From CAYFQB01 sp964345225 (GTDB lineage Bacteria; Nitrospirota; Thermodesulfovibrionia; Thermodesulfovibrionales; UBA6898): a stretch of 52,420 bases of DNA. Both the position numbers and the translations under genes were made by a program. Below are positions 24,118 to 31,514 of this stretch, piece after piece; the first letter of the stretch is position 1, and every line of letters begins with the position of its first letter. A model generated the notes under the pieces. The model searched no databases and was not told the DNA's origin. It saw nothing but the letters and a program-made list of their open reading frames with translations. The stretch is from the NCBI GenBank assembly GCA_964345225.1, contig CAYFQB010000064.1, positions 1-52,420 on the forward strand, read 5' to 3'.

Positions 24118-25155
24118 ATGGAAACTATCAGATGCAGGTTAAAAGAACAGGGTTTTTCGCCCGGGAGATGCCTGGTCAAGGTGAATGGAAAAAGTATGCT
24201 TGCATGCAGGGCTACCCTGAAACACAAGGAAAACCGGATATTCCGTCTGATTACTTCCATCCATTTATCACGCCCTGAAAACTATCTCTCTATCTATCAG
24301 TCGGGTTGCAACTTTTCATGCCGGAAATGTCATTCATGGTATTTCAGTAAAATTAAAGAGGGCACCTGGTATTCACCAGAGGAGATATTAAAACAGGCAG
24401 CTGATTATGCAAAGAATATTACACTGGTAGAACCGAGGGAAAAAGCTACAGCTTGGCATGCCTCTGATAGCTGTAAATGCTGTGGAAACTGCGTGCTTCG
24501 CAGAAGGAGGTCTCCCGGTTGCCCGGGGATCCTTGATTCTGAATCAATTCTTTTCAGTCCACAGGGATTTGGCCCGGCAAGAAATATTGTTGCATTTACA
24601 GGAGGAGACCTGACCTGCTGTCCTGAGTTTTATGCAGAGTGCGCGCGGTTGATTAAGGCAAATACCGACTTATGGGTTCTGATCGAGACCAATGGTTATG
24701 GACTTACACCTGATAATCTTGATTATCTTCTTGAATCCGGTGTAGATGCTTTCTGGCTTGACATAAAGGCCTTCTCGCATGAGGCACATAAATGGCTGAC
24801 GGGATGCAGCAATGATCGTATTCTTAAACTCCCGGAAGAGATTGTCAAAAGGGGATTTGTACTGGAGGTATTATCTCTTTATATCCCCGGGCTTGTGGAG
24901 ACTGCCGAGCTGGTGAATATTGCGCGGATATTGAAAGAGGTTGATACTAAAATACCGTTTACCATTCTTGCATTTTTCCCGGAATACCGTATGAAGGATT
25001 TTAAAAAACCTTCAACAGAAGAGATGGTTGATGCCTATCTGAAAGTAAAATCAATCGGGCTTGAGAATATACGACTGGGCAATCTTGGTGTTTTTGTCCG
25101 GACAGAGGAAGACCAGAAATATCTGATGGAGAATGTTGACAAAGCTGCGTTTTAG
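24118..25155 (+). CDS. Radical SAM protein with extra Cys cluster
   Basis: A 345-residue radical SAM protein: the cluster motif is CNFSCRKC (C64, C68, C71), IVAFTGGDLTCCPEF carries the GGE-like SAM motif as GGD, and LIETNGYGL, FWLDIKAFSHE and IRLGNLGVF follow. Between cluster and SAM motif, residues 119-135 (CKCCGNCVLRRRRSPGC) insert five cysteines, enough for an auxiliary Fe-S or zinc site. It belongs near the PflA-type activases, but no glycyl-radical enzyme is adjacent. There is no clear Shine-Dalgarno. It is followed 98 nt later by a secreted cytochrome c. Confidence 0.82.
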   Translation: METIRCRLKEQGFSPGRCLVKVNGKSMLACRATLKHKENRIFRLITSIHLSRPENYLSIYQSGCNFSCRKCHSWYFSKIKEGTWYSPEEILKQAADYAKNITLVEPREKATAWHASDSCKCCGNCVLRRRRSPGCPGILDSESILFSPQGFGPARNIVAFTGGDLTCCPEFYAECARLIKANTDLWVLIETNGYGLTPDNLDYLLESGVDAFWLDIKAFSHEAHKWLTGCSNDRILKLPEEIVKRGFVLEVLSLYIPGLVETAELVNIARILKEVDTKIPFTILAFFPEYRMKDFKKPSTEEMVDAYLKVKSIGLENIRLGNLGVFVRTEEDQKYLMENVDKAAF

Positions 25156-25253
25156 TGTGATTGAGTTTTAAGTTTGACAATATTAATTTCAGTTTATAAC
25201 ATTAAAGTAAGGATTAAAAAAGTTGTCGGGACCGGGGAAGGGGGAGAATTGAG

Positions 25254-25598
25254 ATGAAATATTTTAAAAAATCGGTATTGGTTATTCTTGGACTCCTTAT
25301 CACTATTGCTTTTGTATATGCCGAAGGGGATGTCGAAAGAGGCAAAAAACTTTTTAATGACCCTGCATTTGCCGGGAGCACAAACGACAGAAGCTGTAAT
25401 ATCTGTCATAAAAATGGAAAAGGGCTTGAGAATGCCGGGAACAAAAAATATACGAGTTTTATGAGATTTAAAGTAAAGACACTTGAAGACGTAGTAAATT
25501 TGTGTATTGAGAAACCCCTGAAAGGTAAACCATTAGATAAGGATTCCCAGGATATGAAAGATATAGTTGCTTATATAAAGTCTTTAGGTGAAAAATAA
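25254..25598 (+). CDS. Small monohaem c-type cytochrome, exported
   Basis: A 114-residue precursor: residues 1-23 are a signal peptide (YFKKSVLVILGLLITIAFVYA), then EGDVERGKKLFNDPAFAGSTNDRSCNICHKNG with the haem-attachment motif C-N-I-C-H (C48, C51, H52). LDKDSQDMKDIVAYIKSL closes the fold as in class I cytochromes, the usual C-terminal helix. The sixth ligand is uncertain because several methionines follow (MRFKV, DMKD). It is a periplasmic electron carrier. GGGGGAG before ATG 25254 is the ribosome-binding site. Confidence 0.88.
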   Translation: MKYFKKSVLVILGLLITIAFVYAEGDVERGKKLFNDPAFAGSTNDRSCNICHKNGKGLENAGNKKYTSFMRFKVKTLEDVVNLCIEKPLKGKPLDKDSQDMKDIVAYIKSLGEK

Positions 25599-25753
25599 AA
25601 CTAATTTATGTTATTTCCTGACAGGCTGTTGAAATGTCATAGAACAGCTTAGTGTGTCATTCTGAACCATTTGCTGAATTTATTTCAGTATTGTTTCCTA
25701 ATCTAAGGGAATCAATAGGTTACTAAACCCTGGACACAACTGCTTTTATAATA

Positions 25754-26710
25754 GTGGAAAAAAATAGATTATTTTTCAGGAAAGTCAGTAATTTTCTGCA
25801 GTCCATTCTGATACTTGGACTGATGATACTTATACTTGGTGTCGTGGGGTGGATGATTTTTGGAAAAGAAGGGTTGATTATAGTTGCACTTTTCGGTGTA
25901 ATACTCGTTACTTTCAGTACCCAGATTTCTCCCCGTTTAGTTCTAAAAATGTACAGTGCAAGACTGCTTCAGCCTCAAGAGGCAAGAGAGCTTTATGATA
26001 TGATCTCTATATTATCTAAAAGGGCAGATCTTCCGTCTATTCCTAAACTTTTTTATATACCGAGTAAAATCATGACAGCTTTTGCTATCGGAAGAAGATC
26101 GGACTCTGCAATTGCAATAACCGATGGATTATTCAGGAATTTGAGAATGCAGGAAATCATTGGTGTATTGGCACATGAACTCTGCCATATACAAAATAAC
26201 GATCTATTTATACATAGTCTGGCTGACCTGTTGAGCAGAATTACATCATTTTTCGCAATAGTTGGTCAACTTCTTATATTGATTTATCTGTCTTTGTATT
26301 TGTTTGTTGATATAAATATCCCATGGGCCCTTATTGTATGGCTGATAATTGCCCCGACATTAAGTGTATTGTTGCAGCTTGCCCTGTCCAGGACCAGGGA
26401 GTTTGATGCAGATTTAGGGGCTGTTAAATTGACTGGTGATCCTGTTGGTCTTGCTTCCGCACTCAGAAAACTGGAGATCTACAGACGGAGTATCTGGGAT
26501 ATATTTTTAATGCCAGGAAGAAAAGTTCCTGTGCCTTCATTTCTCAGGACTCATCCTGATACAGATAAAAGAATAGAAAAATTGTTGTCCCTGGCGACCG
26601 ATAAGGAACTCAGTTCGTTTGCATTTAACTATCAAGGGGATGCTTTATCTAAAGATATATTTGAAGTAATAGCAAAACCCCGGAGACGCAGAACCGGCAT
26701 CTGGTATTAA
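25754..26710 (+). CDS. HtpX-like M48 membrane metalloprotease
   Basis: A 318-residue protein with two N-terminal membrane segments (about 16-36 and 39-56), the zinc motif VLAHELCHIQNND (138-150; H141, E142, H145), two further hydrophobic segments (about 160-215) and the third-ligand region SRTREFDADLGAV, glutamate in EFDAD. The cysteine inside H-E-L-C-H replaces the usual serine or valine. HtpX-type proteases degrade damaged membrane proteins at the inner membrane. The start is GTG 25754 with no clear Shine-Dalgarno; a TATAAT (25747-25752) is only 1 nt upstream, so the true start or promoter is uncertain. Confidence 0.88.
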   Translation: MEKNRLFFRKVSNFLQSILILGLMILILGVVGWMIFGKEGLIIVALFGVILVTFSTQISPRLVLKMYSARLLQPQEARELYDMISILSKRADLPSIPKLFYIPSKIMTAFAIGRRSDSAIAITDGLFRNLRMQEIIGVLAHELCHIQNNDLFIHSLADLLSRITSFFAIVGQLLILIYLSLYLFVDINIPWALIVWLIIAPTLSVLLQLALSRTREFDADLGAVKLTGDPVGLASALRKLEIYRRSIWDIFLMPGRKVPVPSFLRTHPDTDKRIEKLLSLATDKELSSFAFNYQGDALSKDIFEVIAKPRRRRTGIWY

Positions 26711-26727
26711 CCCCAAAAATGCATTTA
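26707..26727 (+). repeat. Post-stop dispersed repeat, copy 2
   Basis: TTAACCCCAAAAATGCATTT begins inside the stop codon of the M48 gene and matches 3862-3883 and 33048-33070. Confidence 0.65.
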
Positions 26728-26751
26728 AGTATAATTTGAAAAACTAAAGTA

Positions 26752-27453
26752 TCAGGCTTTAAGCCTATCCCTAAGTGCCCTGAGGATTTTCAGACTATCC
26801 TCTGTCATCTCAGTTTCGTTGATTTCCAGTATTATGCTGACATCAGATTTTATTTTAATGAGCTCTTCAAGTGCCCTGAGCTCCCTGCAATCAGGGCTCA
26901 GGGGCCAGTGGTCGGTAAGACCGCCGTGCCAGCCGTTGTTTCTATGTATATGCACAAATTGAAGCTTTCTGATGGTTTCATCATCGAGGGACCTTACAAA
27001 TTCAACAGAGTCAAACCCTGATGCCTCGACATGTCCTATATCAAGCGTAATGGAATCAGCATATTTATTCCAGAACCACTTAACGTCACCTGTGTCTGTA
27101 GCATTCTCAAAAGAGACAGTTGTAATAGAGCTGATTTCTTCGAGGGATCTTCTGAATATGGATTCATACTTCCCCTCTATTCTATTCCCCTCAGGTGTCT
27201 TTTCATCGTGAAGGATCAGTGCGAGGTCTGACCACTCAGCCATCTCCCTGATGGATTTGAACATGTCTTCTCTCAAAAGGAAATATCCTACAGGGTGTAC
27301 TACATAACGGATGCCGGTCTCCCTGCACATGCGGGAGCAGTTTTTTATACGTTTGAGATCGTCCTTCAGACCGTAATAAGATGAGACCTGAAGGAGCTCT
27401 GCATTCCAGCGACCAACTTCCTCTGGAGAAATAATTCTTGTACCAATGATCAT
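26752..27453 (-). CDS. Xylose-isomerase-like TIM-barrel protein
   Basis: A 233-residue TIM-barrel protein of the AP-endonuclease-2/sugar-isomerase family. Likely metal ligands appear in order: YVVHPVGY, LILHDEKT, VSFENATD, ITLDIGHVEAS and VHIHRNNGWHGGLTDHWPL, with VSIILEINET last. The H-x-N-N-G-W-H-G-G-x-x-D-H-W segment is distinctive. It starts 5 nt after the stop of the epimerase gene, so it is the last gene of a minus-strand cluster. It may isomerise, epimerise or dehydrate a sugar; the substrate is unknown. Confidence 0.78.
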   Translation of the reverse strand: MIIGTRIISPEEVGRWNAELLQVSSYYGLKDDLKRIKNCSRMCRETGIRYVVHPVGYFLLREDMFKSIREMAEWSDLALILHDEKTPEGNRIEGKYESIFRRSLEEISSITTVSFENATDTGDVKWFWNKYADSITLDIGHVEASGFDSVEFVRSLDDETIRKLQFVHIHRNNGWHGGLTDHWPLSPDCRELRALEELIKIKSDVSIILEINETEMTEDSLKILRALRDRLKA

Positions 27454-27458
27454 AAACT

Positions 27459-28433
27459 CTATTTTAAACTATCACCTCTGTAATACTTAATCATTTCCTT
27501 GATGCCGTCTGTCATGTTATACTCCGGTTTCCACTTAAGGAGATTTATTGCCCTTGAGTTTTCAAAATAAATATCCCTCGAAAAATAGGTCATGTAATGA
27601 ACCGGGTCGAGTTCAATGTCGAAAAACCCGGAAAAAAGGTCTAATGGCATTGCCGGTATTTTCAAAAGGACAGGAGGGATTGATATCATCCTGAGTTTCT
27701 TCCCCAGCAGTTCTGCAATGGTGTTGAAAAACTCAAACCAGCTGTGGTAAAGCCCGTCTGTAAGAATAAATACCTGACCTGAAGCTGAAGGTTTCAGACC
27801 TGAAAGATAAATTGCCCGTGCCAAGTCTTTAACATAGATCAGTGGAGCATTATTTTTACCATTCCCGATAAAAGGGAATCCGAAAGGTCCTATATTCTCA
27901 AGGGCATTCAGAAGTCTTCCAAGGTATCTGGAACGCGGCCCATAAACAGGTGCAGGCCTGATAATAACATATTCACAACCAGTAGGCTTATCAACTATAA
28001 GCTTCTCACAGGTACGCTTATATGATGTGTAATGATCCTGTAAAAGAACCTCTGGAGTTGTATCCTCATTGGCCGGTATATGAGACGGAATACCCGAAAC
28101 TGTTATAGAGCTTATGAATACAAGGCGTTTACAGCCTTTTTTTTCGAGATTTTCGAGTATCAGCTCCATGAGTTTGCAATTCTTTTCAGATGCAGCTTTA
28201 TTTATATTCCTGATCTCACCGATATGGTAGAAGACATCAATTCCATCCATTGCATTAACAACTGAATTAAAATCCTCAAGGTCTCCCTGCATGATTTCTA
28301 CATCCTTGCCCCTCAGAGTTTCCGGAATTGAACCTTTTCTTGAGAGGATTCTTACCTTATGGCCTTCATCTATGAGCTGCTCTACAACGTGGCTCCCTAT
28401 AAACCCTGTGCCACCCGTAACAATTGCTTTCAT
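27459..28433 (-). CDS. NAD-dependent epimerase/dehydratase (extended SDR)
   Basis: A 324-residue extended SDR with IVTGGTGFIGSHVVEQL (4-20), VFISSITVSG carrying S109, and YTSYK with Y135/K139 as catalytic pair, then VIIRPAPVYGPRSRYLG. It resembles NDP-sugar epimerases and hopanoid-associated sugar epimerases; the C-terminal half (LYHSWFEFFNTIAELLGK) is typical. AGGAG lies 10 nt before ATG 28433. The short stop-start spacing to the downstream TIM-barrel gene implies joint function on a sugar. Confidence 0.85.
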   Translation of the reverse strand: MKAIVTGGTGFIGSHVVEQLIDEGHKVRILSRKGSIPETLRGKDVEIMQGDLEDFNSVVNAMDGIDVFYHIGEIRNINKAASEKNCKLMELILENLEKKGCKRLVFISSITVSGIPSHIPANEDTTPEVLLQDHYTSYKRTCEKLIVDKPTGCEYVIIRPAPVYGPRSRYLGRLLNALENIGPFGFPFIGNGKNNAPLIYVKDLARAIYLSGLKPSASGQVFILTDGLYHSWFEFFNTIAELLGKKLRMISIPPVLLKIPAMPLDLFSGFFDIELDPVHYMTYFSRDIYFENSRAINLLKWKPEYNMTDGIKEMIKYYRGDSLK

Positions 28434-28582
28434 TTTTCGTAAATCTCCTGTTTTTTTATCTCAAGTGTATATTTACAGCTTATCAAAAAATGAAATTCAG
28501 TTATATGCAAAAATATGTATTGTCAGTTATTAGGATGAAAAACTATATAACAAAGGTTAGAATGGACTTTCTAAATGTCAGC

Positions 28583-29308
28583 CTAAAAAAATATGTTTTT
28601 AATATACTCTATTTCTTCTTTCAGATATTTCAGGTCTTTTTCCCCGATATCCTCTTCAATAACTATCGGGACATGCAAGTCTTTAACCGGATTAATTGAT
28701 GACAGGAATGTTTTTGTGACAACTCTCAGAGACTGATGATCCATACTTTTGTATGTTCCGCTGAAGTGAATCTGGGTTATTCTGTCCTTGAAAGCATTGA
28801 TTAGTTCGCTGGTTTCATTTTCAGACTTAAGATATGCATGAGAGACATCGAGACATAATCCCATTTCAGGGTATTTTTTGAAAACATTTCTTAAATCTGA
28901 GACAGTACCGTAGCCTGGTGGAGGAAGGTTTTCCGTAGAAAAATTCACATTGTATTTATATAGTATTTCCTGTGCAGGTATCTCGTCCGGGTGAATTATC
29001 ACATTTTTAGCATTTATATCTTTGTAAAGTCTACTGATGATATCCAATTGCCTGAGTAGCTCTTTCTCGTCCACCGCCTCCCTGAGAAGGCTAAATGGTG
29101 CATGAATGCTTACATAATCTAGGCCTTTTAACCATGACATGTTATCTTGAGACAACTCAAAAGGATATAATTCTTCTTTAGAGGCAAATGTTATCTCTAC
29201 GCCAGAAATATCCAGTTGCCGTGCATAGTCAACCAGAATACCCTTGTTTTGTGATGTTTCCCATCTCCATATGTTTCCCAATGCAAAACTGAATATTCGT
29301 TGTTTCAT
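28583..29308 (-). CDS. Second xylose-isomerase-like TIM-barrel protein
   Basis: A 241-residue TIM-barrel protein of the AP-endonuclease-2 family, unlike its cluster-mate at 26752 in detail. Ligand-like blocks are YVSIHAPFS, KNVIIHPDE, VNFSTENLPPPGYG, LCLDVSHAY, ITQIHFSGT and IVIEEDIG. The frame can also start at TTG 29329, overlapping the stop of the upstream gene; ATG 29308 is chosen because the family starts at RIFSFALGN. Either an isomerase-type or a DNA-repair (endonuclease IV-like) role is possible; its partner upstream is a small nuclease-fold protein. Confidence 0.75.
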   Translation of the reverse strand: MKQRIFSFALGNIWRWETSQNKGILVDYARQLDISGVEITFASKEELYPFELSQDNMSWLKGLDYVSIHAPFSLLREAVDEKELLRQLDIISRLYKDINAKNVIIHPDEIPAQEILYKYNVNFSTENLPPPGYGTVSDLRNVFKKYPEMGLCLDVSHAYLKSENETSELINAFKDRITQIHFSGTYKSMDHQSLRVVTKTFLSSINPVKDLHVPIVIEEDIGEKDLKYLKEEIEYIKNIFF

Positions 29309-29325
29309 AAATTTTGGGGATGTTT

Positions 29326-29661
29326 TCAAGGCATATTGATTTTTATCTCATATGTACCGACACTGATCTTGTCTGCAATGCCGGCCTGCCACAGAAGTTC
29401 TGTCACCTTCACTTTCGATTCCCTGGGAACCATAAGGATCAATTTTGTGCCGGGCTGGCACATGGCTTTCCACGATTCTGCCTTTTGAGGGTTTATACTT
29501 TGTCTTGTTTCTACCGCTACCTGTGCGATTACAAGACCATGATTGGCAAGGATTAGATCAGGATTGCCTGAAGGATTAACCCTGACTTCTTTGTAATCTC
29601 TTGCAAGCCTTCCCCTGAGGTTATCAACTATTAAATCATGCAGAAGTTTTTCACTTGCCAT
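29326..29661 (-). CDS. Small protein, possible PD-(D/E)XK nuclease fold
   Basis: A 111-residue protein that I do not firmly recognise. GNPDLILANHGLVIAQVAVETRQ (about 32-54) resembles the P-D...(D/E)-x-K core of restriction-like nucleases, but the usual lysine is replaced (E-T-R), so activity is doubtful. The C-terminal part (KLILMVPRESKVKVTELLWQAGI) looks like a closing strand-helix unit. GGAGAG 5-6 nt before ATG 29661 fixes the start. It opens the minus-strand cluster and its stop is 17 nt from the TIM-barrel start (overlapping the alternative TTG start). Confidence 0.6.
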   Translation of the reverse strand: MASEKLLHDLIVDNLRGRLARDYKEVRVNPSGNPDLILANHGLVIAQVAVETRQSINPQKAESWKAMCQPGTKLILMVPRESKVKVTELLWQAGIADKISVGTYEIKINMP

Positions 29662-29840
29662 TAAGCTCTCCGTTTAAATTATACTTAATATAATTTATTC
29701 ATATCTATTTAAAATTAAGTGTGAAAGTGAACACTGTAAGATCAATTTACAATAATAAAAAAACTATTATTACAGTATTCCCCCATGAACAAATTTAGCG
29801 GTATTTTAAAACAGTTCCTGTAGAATTGGAAAGATAGTGT

Positions 29841-29879
29841 TGCACTGCGGGAGACCGTTTGACTGGTAACCGCAGTGCA
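29841..29879. other. 10-bp stem-loop between convergent-less minus genes
   Basis: TGCACTGCGG (29841-29850) pairs perfectly with CCGCAGTGCA (29870-29879) around a 19-nt loop; a further TGCA...CGCACTGCA follows. It lies 43 nt after the stop of the Cys/Met-rich gene (minus strand) without a T-run. It could be a weak terminator or a repeat. Confidence 0.5.
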
Positions 29880-29921
29880 CGCACTGCAATGAAAAGCTTG
29901 TGCTTTCCACGGGGTAAACTT

Positions 29922-30137
29922 TTATTGCTCTGTACAGCCCTCTTTTGTATCTTCTTTTTCCGGACTGCAGCATGTTTCCATCATATGTTTCATCATGTCC
30001 GGCCAGTTAGGGGTATCTCCCTTGCCTGTACAGAATTTTCCCATCATCTCAAACATCTTCTGCATATTTTCAGGGGTACACCCAAAGTCTCCACATTTGT
30101 TTCCATAGCTTTTGTCTTTTGTTTTTTCTTCAGTCAT
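29922..30137 (-). CDS. Small Cys/Met-rich cytoplasmic protein
   Basis: A 71-residue protein without signal peptide, with six cysteines (C15, C20, C36, the pair C56-C57, and C68) and many methionines: NKCGDFGCTPENMQKMFEMMGKFC...MMKHMMETCCSPE. The spacing of Cys and Met suggests metal binding (copper, zinc or iron), but I know no characterised homologue. AGGAGG 7 nt before ATG 30137 fixes the start. It is the third gene after an ECF sigma factor and a SHOCT protein, so it is probably a member of that regulon. Confidence 0.72.
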   Translation of the reverse strand: MTEEKTKDKSYGNKCGDFGCTPENMQKMFEMMGKFCTGKGDTPNWPDMMKHMMETCCSPEKEDTKEGCTEQ

Positions 30138-30192
30138 TTTTGACCTCCTGTAATTTTAATTTTTTAAAATTTGTCCCTGACTAATATTGAAT

Positions 30193-30441
30193 TCAATTGT
30201 TCTGTGTCAGGGTTCTCTTTTTCTCTTCATAATCCTCCTTGTTTATCTCGCCGAGTGTATACCGTTTATCGAGTATCTCCAAAGCAGAATCTGAAGTATT
30301 TATGGAGTGGCTGTCCTTACCGTGTGATGCAAACCCACACATTGAGCCCATCCGTCCCCTCATCATGAAAAAACACAGGATTATCATCACAAGGGGGAAT
30401 ATCCACCAGAGGGAACCATCAAAAAAATCTGCATAGAACAT
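30193..30441 (-). CDS. Single-span SHOCT-domain membrane protein
   Basis: An 82-residue protein: residues 9-27 (SLWWIFPLVMIILCFFMMR) form one membrane span, and the C-terminus SALEILDKRYTLGEINKEDYEEKKRTL (about 53-79) is a textbook SHOCT domain, a short oligomerisation module at protein ends. A Cys/Met-bearing linker (GRMGSMCGFASHG) could touch metal. The ribosome-binding site is the full AAGGAGGTGAT complement of 16S rRNA, 6 nt before ATG 30441, so it should be strongly translated. It is 58 nt behind the ECF sigma gene. Confidence 0.85.
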   Translation of the reverse strand: MFYADFFDGSLWWIFPLVMIILCFFMMRGRMGSMCGFASHGKDSHSINTSDSALEILDKRYTLGEINKEDYEEKKRTLTQNN

Positions 30442-30499
30442 TATGTATCACCTCCTTTTTGACACTATAGACGAGTCAAAAGAGGAAAAGGATACACAA

Positions 30500-31105
30500 T
30501 TAGTCCGATTTTTTATAATTTTTTAGTGCTGTCTTAAGGTCGCAGGACAGTACATTACGCTCGTCGTGGTAGAAGCTGCAGCTCGATTCGAGTTCTTTTT
30601 TTAGACTGGCTCTTGCGCGGTGTCGTCTTATCTTTACTGTATCAATGGAGATTTGAAGGATATCGGCTATCTCATTGTTTTTGAAGCTCTCAAGTTCGCC
30701 GAGTATCATAACGGTTTTATAATCAAGCGGGAGCTTGTCGATAAAGCTCCTGATACAGTCGTTCATCTCCTTGCGGATAAACTTCAGTTCGGGTGAAGCC
30801 TTCCTCTGCCCGGTCCAGACATCCATGTCTTCAACTTCCGAAATCTTCTCCGGTGCCGTTCCTTCAGATGAACGCTTAAATGATGAAGTTCTCAATCTGT
30901 CTAAAGCAGTGTTGGTTGCAATACGGTATAACCAGGTTGAAAGCTTTGATTTACCCTTAAAACCCTTAAGGCCGATACTTACCTTTTCGAAAACTTCCTG
31001 TGTAATGTCTTCGGCCTCATGATGTCCTGCCAGACGAGATAAATAGTGTAGTATTTTCGGCTGGTATTCTTTATAGACTTCGTTGAAATCAATCGTACTG
31101 CTCAC
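30500..31105 (-). CDS. ECF sigma factor with C-terminal Cys motif
   Basis: A 201-residue sigma factor from GTG 31105: region 2 reads FNEVYKEYQPKILHYLSRLAGHHEAEDITQEVFEKVSIGLKGFKGKSKLSTWLYRIATNTALDRLR, and region 4 reads LPLDYKTVMILGELESFKNNEIADILQISIDTVKIRRHRARASLKKEL. The tail after region 4 is CSFYHDERNVLSC, a C-x-F-Y-x-D-E-R-x-x-L-x-C element that could bind a metal or redox signal directly. No anti-sigma gene is adjacent. GTG is chosen over ATG 31138 because AGGAG lies 7 nt upstream of GTG. The gene is first of a three-gene operon. Confidence 0.88.
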   Translation of the reverse strand: MSSTIDFNEVYKEYQPKILHYLSRLAGHHEAEDITQEVFEKVSIGLKGFKGKSKLSTWLYRIATNTALDRLRTSSFKRSSEGTAPEKISEVEDMDVWTGQRKASPELKFIRKEMNDCIRSFIDKLPLDYKTVMILGELESFKNNEIADILQISIDTVKIRRHRARASLKKELESSCSFYHDERNVLSCDLKTALKNYKKSD

Positions 31106-31337
31106 AGGCATTCTCCTGATATTCTGGGGATAAGTCAACGTCTTATATATAATAGTGGATTTGTTTTCCTCCCCCTGATTAATAACTGTATGTATTTTTA
31201 ATTATATCACGTGCATTTCAACTTGTTCTATATCTGTGTAAATGACAAGAGGTCAGGCTTTTCGGCAATTGCAATATAATAATATTAAATTGTTTAAAGC
31301 AGCAATTTCTTGGTCATTTAATTATTAGAAGTTCAAA

Positions 31338-31366
31338 TTGACAGCGCAGGGTTTGTGTGATAAAAA
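31338..31366 (+). promoter_or_regulatory. Promoter of the riboswitch transcript
   Basis: TTGACA (31338-31343), a 17-nt spacer and TAAAAA (31361-31366) predict transcription from about 31373, immediately ahead of the aptamer. Confidence 0.6.
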
Positions 31367-31379
31367 GATTATAGATATT

Positions 31380-31463
31380 AGCTCACCCGATAAAGCTAAA
31401 CCTTTCGTGAGAAGGGGGCTGAAAGTGACGGATGCCTAATAAGTCGGCATGGCCGAACTGCCG
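31380..31463 (+). ncRNA. Cyclic-di-GMP-I (GEMM)-type riboswitch aptamer
   Basis: The core reads GATAAAGCTAAACC, a CTTTCGTGAGAAGG hairpin, GGGGGCTGAAAGTGACGG, then ATGCC-TAATAAGTC-GGCAT (31432-31449) and GGCCGAACTGCCG. This follows the order of the class I cyclic-di-GMP aptamer (GATAAAGGCAAACC...GGGACGCAAAGCCACGGGTC...ATGGCAGCCGGG). The inner helix GGC/GCC of the consensus is replaced by GCU/AGU, which still pairs (one G-U). The P2 tetraloop GAAA is not conserved, so ligand affinity or even identity (cyclic-di-GMP or cGAMP) is uncertain. It sits in the 409-nt gap upstream of the gene at 31515. Confidence 0.78.
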
Positions 31464-31496
31464 AAGATTAAACTTCTGGGAAGTTCGGTCTTTTTT
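31453..31496 (+). terminator. Intrinsic terminator forming the riboswitch expression platform
   Basis: CCGAACT (31453-31459) pairs with AGTTCGG (31482-31488), with GAAG/CTTC (31463-31466, 31473-31476) inside, followed by TCTTTTTT. The 5' arm overlaps the 3' end of the aptamer, so ligand-bound and terminator folds compete. The ribosome-binding site GGGAGG lies 10 nt beyond the T-run. Confidence 0.8.
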
Positions 31497-31514
31497 AAAA
31501 AAGGGAGGTAAGAA

